A stretch of 64,000 bases of DNA, taken from positions 1-64,000 of the forward strand of contig JAJYHT010000047.1 in assembly GCA_021784595.1 (NCBI GenBank), written 5' to 3'. A model generated the notes under the pieces. That model was not told the DNA's origin and did not search any database. It worked only from the letters and a program-made list of their open reading frames with translations. Both the position numbers and the translations under genes were made by a program. Within the stretch, counting starts at the first letter, position 1. Each line of letters begins with the position of its first letter. Shown in pieces: positions 35,280 to 44,918 of the stretch. The stretch comes from Bacillota bacterium (GTDB lineage: Bacteria; Bacillota; Sulfobacillia; Sulfobacillales; Sulfobacillaceae).

Positions 35280-36335
35280 TTATTGAGGCAAATGGCTCAA
35301 CAAGTTGTTAGTAGGGTTCCATGCCCCACAAGACCGCCTGATAATTAAGTCGTGTGGCACAATTTGTGATTCAGTAGATCTGCCTGGTCGATTGGCGATT
35401 TGATCAATAAGCATGGTTGTCGCTCCTTCTCCCAATTCGAAAATGTGGACATTCATTGTAGTCAATGGAGGATTGGCAATTTTTGCTAAAGGAATGTCGT
35501 TGAATCCAACAATGGCGAAGTCTTGGGGGATGTGATACCCCAGTTCTCCTGCCGCGCGCATGGCACCGAACGCCAGAACGTCATCGGACGCTATGATGGC
35601 AGATGGTCTCGTGGGTAGCGCTAGCAATTTCATCATTCCTGTGTAGCCGCCTTCTTCCAGAAATTCTTCTGACGTCACGAGTTGCGGATCAAATCGCACG
35701 TTGCCGTCGCTTAAAGCTTGGGCATAGCCAGCCAATCGATCGATGGTTAATATGAGTTCAGGAGACCCACCAATAAAACCTATACGCTGGTGACCCAGTC
35801 TCAATAAATGCATCGTCGCATCATATCCAGCCCTTTTGTTGTCGTTGTTAATCGAAGCAACCATAGATTGGCCGGGAGACCTCCCGATGAGAACGGCAGG
35901 AACATGGGTATCTTGCACATGTTTCAACAGGGGATCATCCAGTTTTACGGTTAACAAGATAACACCGTCAACGCGCTTGCTCTGGACCATTTGGTCTAGC
36001 CGTTCGACATCGTTGAGCCCTTGAGATGCTGTGGACAGAAACAAGTCATAACCCAGCTTTCGCGCCGATTGGGAGATGCCTCGCAACACCTCGGGAAAAA
36101 ATGGGTTAAGAAAAAATTGATCAATTGCGTTTGGTAGGATTAGTCCAAGAGTCCGGGACCGTTGCCTCACTAAGCTACGGGCGATTTCATTGGGGTGGTA
36201 GTTCATCTCTTTAAGCACCATTCGCACGCGCTCACTGGTTTGAGGACTAATGCGGGGGTTGTTGGCAAGCACCCGCGAAACGGTTGACGGACTGACACCG
36301 GCTTTTACTGCGACATCTTTGATACTAATTGGCAT
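35280..36335 (-). CDS. LacI family transcriptional regulator of the maltodextrin locus
   Basis: A 351-residue LacI/GalR regulator. The N-terminal HTH and hinge helix read ISIKDVAVKAGVSPSTVSRVLANNPRI and NEIARSLVRQRSRTLGLILP, and a periplasmic-binding-protein-like sugar domain follows. GAGGAG precedes the ATG, which overlaps the end of the GH13 gene by 11 nt, so it is the third gene of the GH31-GH13-lacI operon. The identical 12-bp operators at 40625-40636 and 40882-40893 are the likely binding sites, and maltose or a maltodextrin is the probable inducer. This is inferred from context. Confidence 0.92.
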   Translation of the reverse strand: MPISIKDVAVKAGVSPSTVSRVLANNPRISPQTSERVRMVLKEMNYHPNEIARSLVRQRSRTLGLILPNAIDQFFLNPFFPEVLRGISQSARKLGYDLFLSTASQGLNDVERLDQMVQSKRVDGVILLTVKLDDPLLKHVQDTHVPAVLIGRSPGQSMVASINNDNKRAGYDATMHLLRLGHQRIGFIGGSPELILTIDRLAGYAQALSDGNVRFDPQLVTSEEFLEEGGYTGMMKLLALPTRPSAIIASDDVLAFGAMRAAGELGYHIPQDFAIVGFNDIPLAKIANPPLTTMNVHIFELGEGATTMLIDQIANRPGRSTESQIVPHDLIIRRSCGAWNPTNNLLSHLPQ

Positions 36336-38157
36336 CTGTGTCTCCTCTTCGAATCAATAGCGTGCCACTTTTGGCGGGGATCGTCAGCGATCGTCCGGTA
36401 CAAACGGCCGGTTGGCGTATGTCTCCATAGATGCATTGATACGTGCCGACCGGGAGTTCCTGATCCGACAACGTTAAGGCAATCGGGTCGATTCCGTTAT
36501 TAATCATGCACAACAGCGGTTGTTGACTCGGATCGCCTTCTGCTACCGGAATACGAATGTAGCTGTATAATTTCGGTGAGATGCCCCTAAGGATTGGTCG
36601 GTAGTTTCCGCTCTTGAGGACGGGGTACTTTTTACGCAGTGCCGATAGATTCCGGTACCGCTCTAGTAACGGGACATTTTGTTGTTGCGGGTCCCACACC
36701 ATAGTGCCCCGACATTCGGGGTCACCTCCTCCGGTTAAGCCGATGTCATCGCCGTAGTACACCATCGGGGAGCCGAAGCAGGTAAATTGAAAAAAAAGTG
36801 CTAATAAGACTTGTTGAGTGTCCAATTCGCATGCACTCATCAGTCGTATGGTGTCATGAGATCCTAAAAGGTTCCAAAGATATGGCAAGCGATCTTCAGG
36901 ATATTGGACGCGAATTTGTTCAATGCGTCGGTCAAACTCGTGCGCATCAATAAGATTTTTGCACAGCCAGTCGTGAACAGCACCGGTAAACGGATAATTC
37001 ATCACGCTGTCAAATTGTTCGCCGTGAAGCCATGGCATGGCCAATTGCCAAACTTCGCCGCAGATTAGCGACTCGGGGTTATTGCGTTTGACGCGTTCCC
37101 GAAAATGGCGCCAATAGGTATGTTCAACCTCATCAGCAACGTCAAGCCGCCATCCATCGATCCCCGTACGTTCCATCCAATAGTCAGCAACATGGATGAG
37201 GTACTGCTCGACCTCTAGGTTGGCAGTTCGCCATTTGGGCATTTTCGGGGTGTATGCAAACGTTTCATAGGTGCGCCGTGTAGGGGTTATGGGCCAGGCG
37301 ATGGGATAAATCCAGTCGGCGTATGATGAGTCGGCGCCATGGGTCACGATATCGCGAAATATGGCGTGATGATCACCCATATGATTGAACACAGCATCCA
37401 AAATCACTCGAATCCCAAGGTCATGACAGGCGTTTACCAGTTGACGCAGATCTTCTTCGGTACCAAAATCCGGATCTATCGCATAGTAATCGATGGTATC
37501 ATATTTGTGGTTGGACCCCGCTTGAAAAATCGGCGTTAAATAGAGTGCATCTACCCCTAACGAGCTAATGTAATCGAGTTTAGCCGTAATACCACGTAAG
37601 TTGCCTCCAAAATAACTGTTGCGGCTAGGCTTAGTGCCCCACTCGGCCAATTTTTTTCGGGGCGACTTGTAGTCTCCGTGGAAAAACCGGTCAGGAAATA
37701 CCTCGTAAAACACCGCTCCCTGAGCCCAAAGAGGAGCGGAGAAATGGTCACGCTCACCCAAGTATGGTACTTCAAAACACCGGTCTGGATGTGGCAGGGT
37801 CATCGACAGACCTTCTCGGCTAAAGTAATATTCGTCAATTCCTTGCAGTATAGAAAAATAATAGCGAAAACGCTTGCTGGGTTGTGACAACAGGGCTTGG
37901 AATATGACGTGTTCTGAACCGTCTAACGCATATGGAGCCGTAATAGTCACTTGCTTTGTCGTTTTAGGCAGGAATTTGTCCCAGTGCACTACTGAGACAT
38001 GTTTTGCCAGATTGCAGCCAATGCGCAATCGGACGACCAAACGGCCATTTGAATTGTAAGCATACGGTTCAACCGATTCGTGAAAGAGGGACAACCGCAA
38101 CAGATATGCGTCGTTGCGGACATCGGCATTGATACCACTGGACTCTGTGCGACTCAA
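36325..38157 (-). CDS. GH13 alpha-glycosidase, neopullulanase/cyclomaltodextrinase type
   Basis: Hydrolyses alpha-1,4 (and some alpha-1,6) bonds in cyclodextrins, maltodextrins or pullulan; about 610 residues. An N-terminal CBM34-like beta domain (about 1-130) precedes the GH13 barrel. The conserved blocks are VILDAVFNHMGDHH, GWRLDVADEVEHT (nucleophile Asp), ICGEVW (acid/base Glu) and LLGSHDTIR (transition-state Asp). No signal peptide, so intracellular. The TTG at 38157 lies 7 nt after AAGGAG; a GTG three codons upstream overlaps that site. It follows the GH31 gene by 13 nt and would act on oligosaccharides imported by the adjacent transporter. Confidence 0.93.
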   Translation of the reverse strand: MSRTESSGINADVRNDAYLLRLSLFHESVEPYAYNSNGRLVVRLRIGCNLAKHVSVVHWDKFLPKTTKQVTITAPYALDGSEHVIFQALLSQPSKRFRYYFSILQGIDEYYFSREGLSMTLPHPDRCFEVPYLGERDHFSAPLWAQGAVFYEVFPDRFFHGDYKSPRKKLAEWGTKPSRNSYFGGNLRGITAKLDYISSLGVDALYLTPIFQAGSNHKYDTIDYYAIDPDFGTEEDLRQLVNACHDLGIRVILDAVFNHMGDHHAIFRDIVTHGADSSYADWIYPIAWPITPTRRTYETFAYTPKMPKWRTANLEVEQYLIHVADYWMERTGIDGWRLDVADEVEHTYWRHFRERVKRNNPESLICGEVWQLAMPWLHGEQFDSVMNYPFTGAVHDWLCKNLIDAHEFDRRIEQIRVQYPEDRLPYLWNLLGSHDTIRLMSACELDTQQVLLALFFQFTCFGSPMVYYGDDIGLTGGGDPECRGTMVWDPQQQNVPLLERYRNLSALRKKYPVLKSGNYRPILRGISPKLYSYIRIPVAEGDPSQQPLLCMINNGIDPIALTLSDQELPVGTYQCIYGDIRQPAVCTGRSLTIPAKSGTLLIRRGDTDAN

Positions 38158-38170
38158 AGACGCCACTCCT

Positions 38171-40567
38171 TCATTCAGAGCTAATATGATACCGGGTATC
38201 TTTTATCAACAAATTAGGCACCTCAACAAATAAGATGTTGTCCCGAAACTGCTGGTTTAGGGCGTAAGGAGCGTTGGATTCGGACACTAACACAGGCTTC
38301 CTCACTCCGTGAATGGCTAGAAATGTCGAGCGATGTGGTGTCGCTTCAAAACCATGGTTAATTATCTTCACAACTAATTCCAAGCCGCCGGTGGAGAAGC
38401 TAAGATTAAATTCCACAACCGTATAGACGCCATCTTGATAATTGAATGTTTCGCCATCATCTTCATAATAACGATAATGACCCTCGCCACCCGTATAGAC
38501 ATGGAATATTAGCGTATCGGCGGCTTGCCCAGTATGTTGAACCACGCCTTGCATAGCAATGATGGATCCCGCTTGCACAAACACGGGAATTTCGTCAATC
38601 GTGGCAGTGGCTAAAATATATTGATTACCCTCAAATCTACGGTTCGTATTTTCCTGATACCAGTCACCTTGTGGCAGATATACGCTACGTACGTTTGTAT
38701 CAGGCCGATAAATAGGGGCGACCAACAGACCTTGCCCTAGCAAAAAACTATCACAGAGATCTCGGGTGTGGGGGTCCCCAGGAAATTCCAGGGCAAGCGG
38801 GCGCATCGGGGGCAACCCACTCAGGCGATGCTCGTAAAACAAACTATAGATGTGGGGCAACAACATGTAGCGGCGTTCAATGGCTTTACGGATTGCCGAT
38901 TCAAACACAGGACCAAATTGCCAAGGTTCTTGGCGGACAGCGTCAATTCCAGAATGATTTCGGAAAAAGGGGGTGTAGGCAGCCATCTGAGTCCACCGCG
39001 TGAGCAATAGGCCATCGGTGTCAAACGCGAATCCTCCGACATCGGCCCCGCAAAACGCTAGGCCCGACAGTCCCATATTCAGCAACATAGGGATGGCTAA
39101 GGCTAAATGTTCCCAGAAACTGCGGTTGTCGCCAGTCCATACGGCCGCATATTTTTGGGTTCCTGCATACCCCGAGCGTGTCAATACAAACGGACGTTTC
39201 CCGTTCAGTAGCTTCTTCATACCCTGGTATGTGGCTTGGTTCATATAATGCCCATAGGCATTATGAAGCGCTTCATGGGCCATTGGATGTCCATTGTTGC
39301 CGTGGATGACTGCCAAATCCATGGTCTTAGTTTCGTTAAAGACCGCTGGCTCATTCATATCATTCCAAATTCCGACAACACCACTATCAACGTAACTGTG
39401 GTGGAGATTGCCCCACCATTCCCGCACATGGGGTTCTGTGAAATCAGGGAAAACGCTCTCGCCGGGCCAAACTTCCCCTAGATATAAACTGCCGTCGGGA
39501 TACGCACAAAATGCGTTCTGGAGTAGGCCGGATCGATAGACATCGTATTCCTCATCTTTTTTCACTCCGGGGTCCACGATAGGAATAACGTGAAATCCTT
39601 CATCTGCTAGGTGGTGGATGGTGTCTCTGCTGGTAGCATAATGCAGAGGATTCCAGGTGAATACTCGATAACTGTCCATATAGTGGATATCTAAGTACAA
39701 CGCATCGCAGGGAATGCGCCGCCGACGAAACTCGGAAGCAACGTCCGCAAGTTGATCTTCCGACTCATAGCTATAGCGGGATTGATGGTATCCTAAGGCG
39801 TAACGTGGTGGCTGAGGGACGCGGCCGGTAAGAACTGTAAACTGATCGACCAACTCTTTTAAAGTTTTACCAAAGAAACAATAATAATCCATATCACCGG
39901 TTGTAGTGCCGAAGGAAACTGACGACAGATCATTAAAGGAAAATGTGGTTTTCCCCGCATTGTTCAAAAATATGCCGTAGGCTATGTCTTGTCCGACCAC
40001 ATAAAACACAGGGATAGACACATAAAGCTCGCGAATTTCAGGTACATGTGGCGCATAGACGTCAGAGTTCCACATAGAATTTTCCGTGTTGGCCTTATTT
40101 AGATAGCCGGTTTTTTCACCCAATCCATAAATAGCCTCTCCTTGATATTGTTTTCGACACGTGATACCCATGGGGGTTTGGCTAACTAAAATGCCTTCTG
40201 GCACATCTTCACAAATCGGAAGCCCGCCTGCAGTTTCTGCCCTGATACCCAATTTAGACTTTTTAATAAATAGAGTAAGACCAGAAGAAGACAGTTGATA
40301 CTCACCGCCTACGTCCTCTAGAACCAGCGGTTTAATAGGCATCGGACACGCTAACGGTACGACATCTTCAGGGGTGGGCATCGTGTGGCTAATCTTGACT
40401 CGGAACATGCTGTTACTTATAGAAATTGCAGCGACAGCCTGGGCGCATATAAAAAAGGCAGTATCCTCACTCAAAAAGGCATTTGTCACAGGCCCTAAAG
40501 GTTCCATTAATTCTATTGTTGACCGCATTACGCTGTCCGGGTGGATTGCTGCACTAGAATCCTTCAC
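38171..40567 (-). CDS. GH31 alpha-glucosidase/alpha-xylosidase family enzyme
   Basis: About 800-residue glycoside hydrolase releasing terminal alpha-linked glucose (or xylose). The N-terminal beta-sandwich includes GEAIYGLGEKTGYLNK. The barrel has the nucleophile motif GIWNDMNEPAVF and the acid region WTGDNRSFWEHL. FCGADVGGF and PFFRNHSGID are also typical. No signal peptide, so cytoplasmic. The start is uncertain: the GTG at 40567 has GAGGG at 8 nt, while an ATG at 40582 and a TTG at 40594 lack good sites. It is the first gene of the minus-strand operon, 50-60 nt downstream of a LacI-type operator. With the GH13 enzyme it completes breakdown of maltodextrins to glucose. Confidence 0.93.
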   Translation of the reverse strand: MKDSSAAIHPDSVMRSTIELMEPLGPVTNAFLSEDTAFFICAQAVAAISISNSMFRVKISHTMPTPEDVVPLACPMPIKPLVLEDVGGEYQLSSSGLTLFIKKSKLGIRAETAGGLPICEDVPEGILVSQTPMGITCRKQYQGEAIYGLGEKTGYLNKANTENSMWNSDVYAPHVPEIRELYVSIPVFYVVGQDIAYGIFLNNAGKTTFSFNDLSSVSFGTTTGDMDYYCFFGKTLKELVDQFTVLTGRVPQPPRYALGYHQSRYSYESEDQLADVASEFRRRRIPCDALYLDIHYMDSYRVFTWNPLHYATSRDTIHHLADEGFHVIPIVDPGVKKDEEYDVYRSGLLQNAFCAYPDGSLYLGEVWPGESVFPDFTEPHVREWWGNLHHSYVDSGVVGIWNDMNEPAVFNETKTMDLAVIHGNNGHPMAHEALHNAYGHYMNQATYQGMKKLLNGKRPFVLTRSGYAGTQKYAAVWTGDNRSFWEHLALAIPMLLNMGLSGLAFCGADVGGFAFDTDGLLLTRWTQMAAYTPFFRNHSGIDAVRQEPWQFGPVFESAIRKAIERRYMLLPHIYSLFYEHRLSGLPPMRPLALEFPGDPHTRDLCDSFLLGQGLLVAPIYRPDTNVRSVYLPQGDWYQENTNRRFEGNQYILATATIDEIPVFVQAGSIIAMQGVVQHTGQAADTLIFHVYTGGEGHYRYYEDDGETFNYQDGVYTVVEFNLSFSTGGLELVVKIINHGFEATPHRSTFLAIHGVRKPVLVSESNAPYALNQQFRDNILFVEVPNLLIKDTRYHISSE

Positions 40568-40624
40568 AACCAAATCCCTCATCTCTAGATACAATCCAGT
40601 TTATCAACGGTCACACACCATAAA

Positions 40625-40636
40625 GCAAACGATTGC
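40625..40636. promoter_or_regulatory. LacI-type operator, GH31 side
   Basis: GCAAACGATTGC is a palindrome with the central CG typical of LacI/GalR family operators. It lies in the leader of the GH31 operon, downstream of a minus-strand TTGACA (40695-40700) that could be its -35. The identical 12-mer recurs at 40882-40893. Confidence 0.7.
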
Positions 40637-40807
40637 GCACGCGGTGAGTTCCATGATGTGCAACCATGGTAACAAGATTTCGCACTTTACGCAATGTCAA
40701 TAGGAAAAATAAATTTTCCGTCAGCAGCTGAGTGGAACCCACGAAACCGTGAATAATAAACGAATTTAATTGATAATCACGTTGTAAGGAAGACGGTAAA
40801 GATCCTC

Positions 40808-40836
40808 TTGTTTTTTCTTTTAACCTGGAATATGAT
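40808..40836 (+). promoter_or_regulatory. Promoter of the maltodextrin transporter operon
   Basis: TTGTTT (40808-40813) and TATGAT (40831-40836) are separated by 17 bp. Transcription would begin near 40843, upstream of the LacI-type operator at 40882-40893, so the repressor would act as a block in the early transcribed region. Confidence 0.5.
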
Positions 40837-40881
40837 GTGGTCCATAGAATATTATGACAAATCGAGCTTTGCTTAAACTGT

Positions 40882-40893
40882 GCAAACGATTGC
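40882..40893. promoter_or_regulatory. LacI-type operator, transporter side
   Basis: Exact copy of the 12-bp palindrome at 40625-40636, 257 bp away. It lies 56 nt before the start of the binding-protein gene. Two identical operators at this distance could also support a DNA loop across the divergent promoters. Confidence 0.7.
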
Positions 40894-40949
40894 CCACATT
40901 TTCGTAATGTTGGTCGTCGATTGGCTGAACATTGAAGGAGGTTTTGGCT

Positions 40950-42194
40950 ATGAACGGTGAAAAACATCGGATGGTATATGGCATGTTGGCGAGTGCGATA
41001 TTAGGGACTTCTTTGGTTGGATGCGGAGCCTCTACCAGCGCTCCCCCTCCAGCCACAACAAGCTTAACGCGAGGTGTACATCTCACGGTTTGGTCATACT
41101 GGGGTATGCCGGAGTTTGCCGTGGTGCAGCAATATGCGCAAAAATGGGCTAAGGCGCACGGGGACACCGTGACAGTGCTTAACGAGAGTGCGGTCACCGG
41201 AAGTTACCAGTTTTACGGTACCGCAGCCCGGGCCGGAAAAGGTCCGGATGTGGTGGTTGCAATGCCTCACGATAACCTAGGGCTATTCCAGGAAGAAGGG
41301 TTACTGGCTCCAATTCCGAACAACATGATGCAGCCACAGGATTATACGGCGACGGAAGTCAAAGCGGTAACATTTGGCGGCGCGGCGTATGCATACCCTA
41401 TGAGCGTTCAAACTACGGCGCTGTTTTACAATAAAAATATGATTAAGACTCCACCTACAACATGGAGCCAATTTGTGAACGATGCCAATCGATTTGGTTT
41501 CGGGTATGCTCAACACAATTTGTATTATGATTTCGCATTCATCGGCGGCATGGGCGGATATATTTTTGGAACCCATAACGGCAAACTCAGTCCCCAAGAT
41601 ATAGGATTGGCCTCACCAGGTGCTATCGCAGGTTTTAAATTGATTCGGGATATGGATGCAACTTATCATTGGATGAATCCCAGTACCACGGGTGCCATTT
41701 CATTGTCAAACTTTACCAGCGGGAAAATTGGGATGATGATTGATGGGCCTTGGGATATAGCCAACGATCAAAAGGCCAAGATAAATCTTGGAGTTGCGCC
41801 GTTGCCAACATTGCCCAACGGAAAACCGGCCACGCCGTTCATCGGGGTTCAAACGGTACTAGTTAACCAAAGAAGTCACAACATTCCGTCAGCCATATCC
41901 TTGGCACAATACTTGGCATCGGTGCCTGAAATGCAGTACTTCCACGTTAATGCAGACCTGCCAGCCTTGGTGAAGCTACAAAATTCTTCGGTGGTGCAAA
42001 GCAACTCCTATGATGCGGCATTTTTGAAGCAAGCGGAGGTGGGGGTACCTATGCCTAACATTCCTCAAATGCAGGCAGTTTGGAGTGCGATGACGGAAAT
42101 TGCCAATATTGTTCGTGGCCAAGTTACCCCTGCGGTAGGGGCTAGAGACTTTGTAAATCAGGTGCAAAAGGGCATTCAAATTCAACAAGGCTAA
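40950..42194 (+). CDS. Sugar ABC transporter substrate-binding lipoprotein (MalE type)
   Basis: A 414-residue extracellular binding protein of SBP family 1. A signal peptide ends in the lipobox SLVGCGAS. The mature protein has the family pattern: LTVWSYWGMPEF, GKGPDVVVAMPHDNLGLFQEEGLLAPI, YAYPMSVQTTALFYNKNMIKTPPTTW and GKIGMMIDGPWDIAN. These match maltose/maltodextrin-binding proteins well. AAGGAGG lies 9 nt before the ATG at 40950; the longer reading would start in front of the ribosome binding site. It heads the transporter operon and lies downstream of a LacI-type operator, so it is probably induced by maltodextrin. Confidence 0.93.
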   Translation: MNGEKHRMVYGMLASAILGTSLVGCGASTSAPPPATTSLTRGVHLTVWSYWGMPEFAVVQQYAQKWAKAHGDTVTVLNESAVTGSYQFYGTAARAGKGPDVVVAMPHDNLGLFQEEGLLAPIPNNMMQPQDYTATEVKAVTFGGAAYAYPMSVQTTALFYNKNMIKTPPTTWSQFVNDANRFGFGYAQHNLYYDFAFIGGMGGYIFGTHNGKLSPQDIGLASPGAIAGFKLIRDMDATYHWMNPSTTGAISLSNFTSGKIGMMIDGPWDIANDQKAKINLGVAPLPTLPNGKPATPFIGVQTVLVNQRSHNIPSAISLAQYLASVPEMQYFHVNADLPALVKLQNSSVVQSNSYDAAFLKQAEVGVPMPNIPQMQAVWSAMTEIANIVRGQVTPAVGARDFVNQVQKGIQIQQG

Positions 42195-42266
42195 TACCCC
42201 CGGAGCAGTTCACGTCTGAGGACTGCTCCCAATGCTCATTTTTGGCTTCGCAGTGGAGGGATTATT

Positions 42267-43226
42267 ATGTTGACTCAGCAAAAAAGGATAAGGCAAGCCA
42301 AAAAACGCCATACCAGATACCGAGTACAATGGTCAGCATATGGCTACTTATCTCCGGCGTTGGTCACCATCGCTGTGCTAAGCGTGATTCCCACGCTATT
42401 AACATTTGCCGTTGCATTTACCAATTCAAGCGCCATTCACTTCACCAATCCCTCTTTCGTAGGGTTAAAGAATTTTGCAGCGCTGTTTAACATGAACGAC
42501 CCGCTAGCTCAAGTCTTCATTCCAACTTTTATCTGGACCGTGGTTTTCGCCTTTGTCACTACGGCGCTGAATTATTTTGTCGGACTGTTCTTAGCGGTTT
42601 TGCTCAATAACAAAAACATGAGAGAGACACGCCTGTACCGTGCCATTTTAATTATTCCCTGGGCGGTTCCGGCACTTATTTCTACTTTAATTTGGCAAGG
42701 ATTACTCAATCAAAGTTATGGTCAAGTCAATGCCGTGCTCCACATGGTAGGGATTCCTGCGATCCCGTGGTTGATTAGCCCTCTTTGGGCTCGGGTTTCG
42801 ATTATCCTTGTGAATTTGTGGCTAAGCTTTCCGTTTATGATGACGGTATGTCTTGGAGGGCTGCAGGCGATTCCCGGAGAATGGTACGAAGCGGCGAGCA
42901 TTGATGGAGCAACGTTCTGGCAACGCTTTCGTTACATCACTCTGCCTTCGATCTGGAAAATTAGCCTGCCTTTAGTCATTCCGTCGTTTGCATTCCAATT
43001 CAACAACTTTAACGCAGTCTATTTATTAACGGGTGGCGGGCCAGCACGAAACTCTACCCAATTTGCGGGATACACCGATATTTTGGCTTCGGCTGCTTAT
43101 AAAATGACGCTTGATTTCAATCGGTATGATTTAGCAGCCACCATTGCTGTCGTGTTATTTGTTCTCGTAGGGTTTTTTAGTTGGATCAATATGCGCGCTA
43201 CGGGTGCGTTTCGGGAGGCGGATTAA
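42267..43226 (+). CDS. Sugar ABC transporter permease, MalF type
   Basis: A 319-residue permease with six or more predicted helices. A basic cytoplasmic start (QQKRIRQAKKRHTRYR) precedes the first helix. The EAA loop EWYEAASIDGATFWQRFRYITLP, which couples to the ATPase, is intact, followed by the MalF-like FNNFNAVYLLTGGGPARNSTQFAG. GGAGGG lies before the ATG. The next permease begins 1 nt after its stop. No MalK/MsmX-type ATPase is in the locus, so a shared one is expected, as in Bacillus. Confidence 0.92.
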   Translation: MLTQQKRIRQAKKRHTRYRVQWSAYGYLSPALVTIAVLSVIPTLLTFAVAFTNSSAIHFTNPSFVGLKNFAALFNMNDPLAQVFIPTFIWTVVFAFVTTALNYFVGLFLAVLLNNKNMRETRLYRAILIIPWAVPALISTLIWQGLLNQSYGQVNAVLHMVGIPAIPWLISPLWARVSIILVNLWLSFPFMMTVCLGGLQAIPGEWYEAASIDGATFWQRFRYITLPSIWKISLPLVIPSFAFQFNNFNAVYLLTGGGPARNSTQFAGYTDILASAAYKMTLDFNRYDLAATIAVVLFVLVGFFSWINMRATGAFREAD

Positions 43227-43227
43227 C

Positions 43228-44076
43228 ATGCCCCAGTTCAAACATAGGCTGTCCGTTAGTGAATGGGTAACGCTATGGCTTTCCCGAGTTGTGATCTGGG
43301 TGGCAATAATTTTGGTCATTGTGCCCATGCTTTATGTGGTGACCGCGTCATTCAATCCCAGCCAAGCCTACTTTTCATCGTCTCTTATTCCCAGTCACCC
43401 TTCGTTGGCCAATTATCGGGCGCTTTTCGCTCAAGGGCAGTTTTTGGTCTGGCTGAAAAATAGCAGCATTGTGGCGCTAAGTTTGGGGTTGGGGCAATTG
43501 GTCATTACGTCAACAGCGGCCTACGCTTTTTCTCGAATGCGTTTTTATGGGCGAAAAAACGGCATTATGATTCTGCTCATTCTTCAAATGTTTCCCAACT
43601 TCCTGACGATATCCGTCATATATTATGGGCTGGCTCAGGTGGGATTATTAGACAATCTGTGGGTATACATTTTAGTTCAACTTGGCGGCAGCGCGTTCAA
43701 CATATGGCTGCTCAAAAACTACTTTGATACGGTACCCCGGGAATTAGACGAGGCCGCGATTATGGACGGCGCAGGGCATCGCCAAATATTTTGGAAAATA
43801 GTATTGCCCTTGGCGCGACCCATGTTAATGGTGATATTTTTCTTCACCCTTATCGGTTCATTTAGCGAGTACATCTTAGCCGGTACCATTATACAATCCG
43901 CGTCTAATTACACTTTGGGCCTGGGATTGTATTCCTTAATCTCGGGGGAATTCGCAAAAAATTGGGGGGAATTTTCGGCAGCGGCACTGCTAAGTGCGGC
44001 GCCCCTGACTATTGGATTTGGCATCATTAACAAATGGATCGCGTCCGGTCTGGTCGCTGGTTCGGTAAAGGGATGA
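43228..44076 (+). CDS. Sugar ABC transporter permease, MalG type
   Basis: A 282-residue partner permease with six predicted helices. The MalG-like FNPSQAYFSSSLIPSHPSLANY segment follows the first helix. The EAA loop PRELDEAAIMDGAGHRQIFWK is intact. GGGAGGCGG before the ATG at 43228 overlaps the end of the malF-like gene. It is the last gene of the transporter operon; an IS66 remnant begins about 30 nt downstream. Confidence 0.92.
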   Translation: MPQFKHRLSVSEWVTLWLSRVVIWVAIILVIVPMLYVVTASFNPSQAYFSSSLIPSHPSLANYRALFAQGQFLVWLKNSSIVALSLGLGQLVITSTAAYAFSRMRFYGRKNGIMILLILQMFPNFLTISVIYYGLAQVGLLDNLWVYILVQLGGSAFNIWLLKNYFDTVPRELDEAAIMDGAGHRQIFWKIVLPLARPMLMVIFFFTLIGSFSEYILAGTIIQSASNYTLGLGLYSLISGEFAKNWGEFSAAALLSAAPLTIGFGIINKWIASGLVAGSVKG

Positions 44077-44109
44077 AACATTCGCTTCCGGTTATGCCCT
44101 GAGCGATCC

Positions 44110-44918
44110 CTAGTCTTTACCATAGAGCAAGGTGGCCAGCAAGCTTTCTCGAGTTTTTGGTGCGTCGGACCCGGCTTCGATCGTGCCGACAAGCTTTCCG
44201 TCCGGCATGAAACCAACAACTGGTGATGGGCCAGTCCTACGAAGCCATGACGGCAACCTCCTGCCTACTATAATGAGTGTTCCACGGATGAACCGAGACT
44301 TGCGGCGGTTTGCTGATAGGGGCGGAGGCAGCGGGGGCTTGGGCGTCTTGGCACCATCCCCCTCTTGCATCATTGGATTTCTCTCCGAATCATCGAGCAA
44401 CCGGAACCTTTCCGGGTAAGAATCTGTGCTGTTCCTGCATGTCTTTGCTGCATGTTCCAGTTGAAAACTTACTGGCACCAGTGCGGCTAAGCCGTCAATC
44501 AATCTCCGCATGCCCGGGCCACCCAAATCGCCGATCATGCCAATGCCCGGACGACGACGGCCCGCAGGAGATCCGAATCGAATCCCGTTTGCACGTCGAT
44601 GACCGCCACCCGACCCGCACCACCAGGATTTCGCGGCCTGCCTCGGTCGCGATCGGCACCGTGAGTCAAGCCGACACGATCGTGTGGGGGCAACTCATGC
44701 CACCAATAATGTAACTGCCTCGCTTTATATCCTCGTGGAGTACACGATTGTGGCCTGCTCAGACCACTAGCCCGAAACTCGTCCACCCGACCGCTCCATA
44801 GACGCCGGATTTCGTTCCGTTCTTGATTGGTCACGATCTTTGAGCCATTTGGCACATTCTAGGGGTATTATGCGGGTTAGAATCACGGACGAGAAGATGG
44901 AGACAGTTGGACGCTTAC
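44110..44918 (-). mobile_element. Degenerate IS66 family insertion sequence
   Basis: The minus strand carries a TnpA-like ORF (44535-44855) whose stop overlaps an ATG (ATGA) opening MIGDLGGPGMRRLIDGLAALV. The second ORF matches IS66 TnpB (MIG....MRKGIDGLAALV) with an internal deletion and soon loses similarity. The right end at 44909-44918 reads GTAAGCGTCC on the complement, the usual start of IS66 terminal repeats. The long transposase (TnpC) and the other terminal repeat are missing, so the element is dead. Its left limit is uncertain. Confidence 0.6.
44535..44855 (-). pseudogene. IS66 accessory protein TnpA (orphaned)
   Basis: About 106 residues beginning near the Asn/Lys-rich NGSKIVTNQERNEIRRLW. 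FRASGLSRPQSCTPRGYKARQLHYWWHEL matches the IS66 TnpA helix-turn-helix pattern (a 'SG.S...FC...G.....Y.WR..L' layout). The C-terminus GFDSDLLRAVVVRAL is also typical. The reading frame is open but the element has lost its transposase. Confidence 0.55.
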
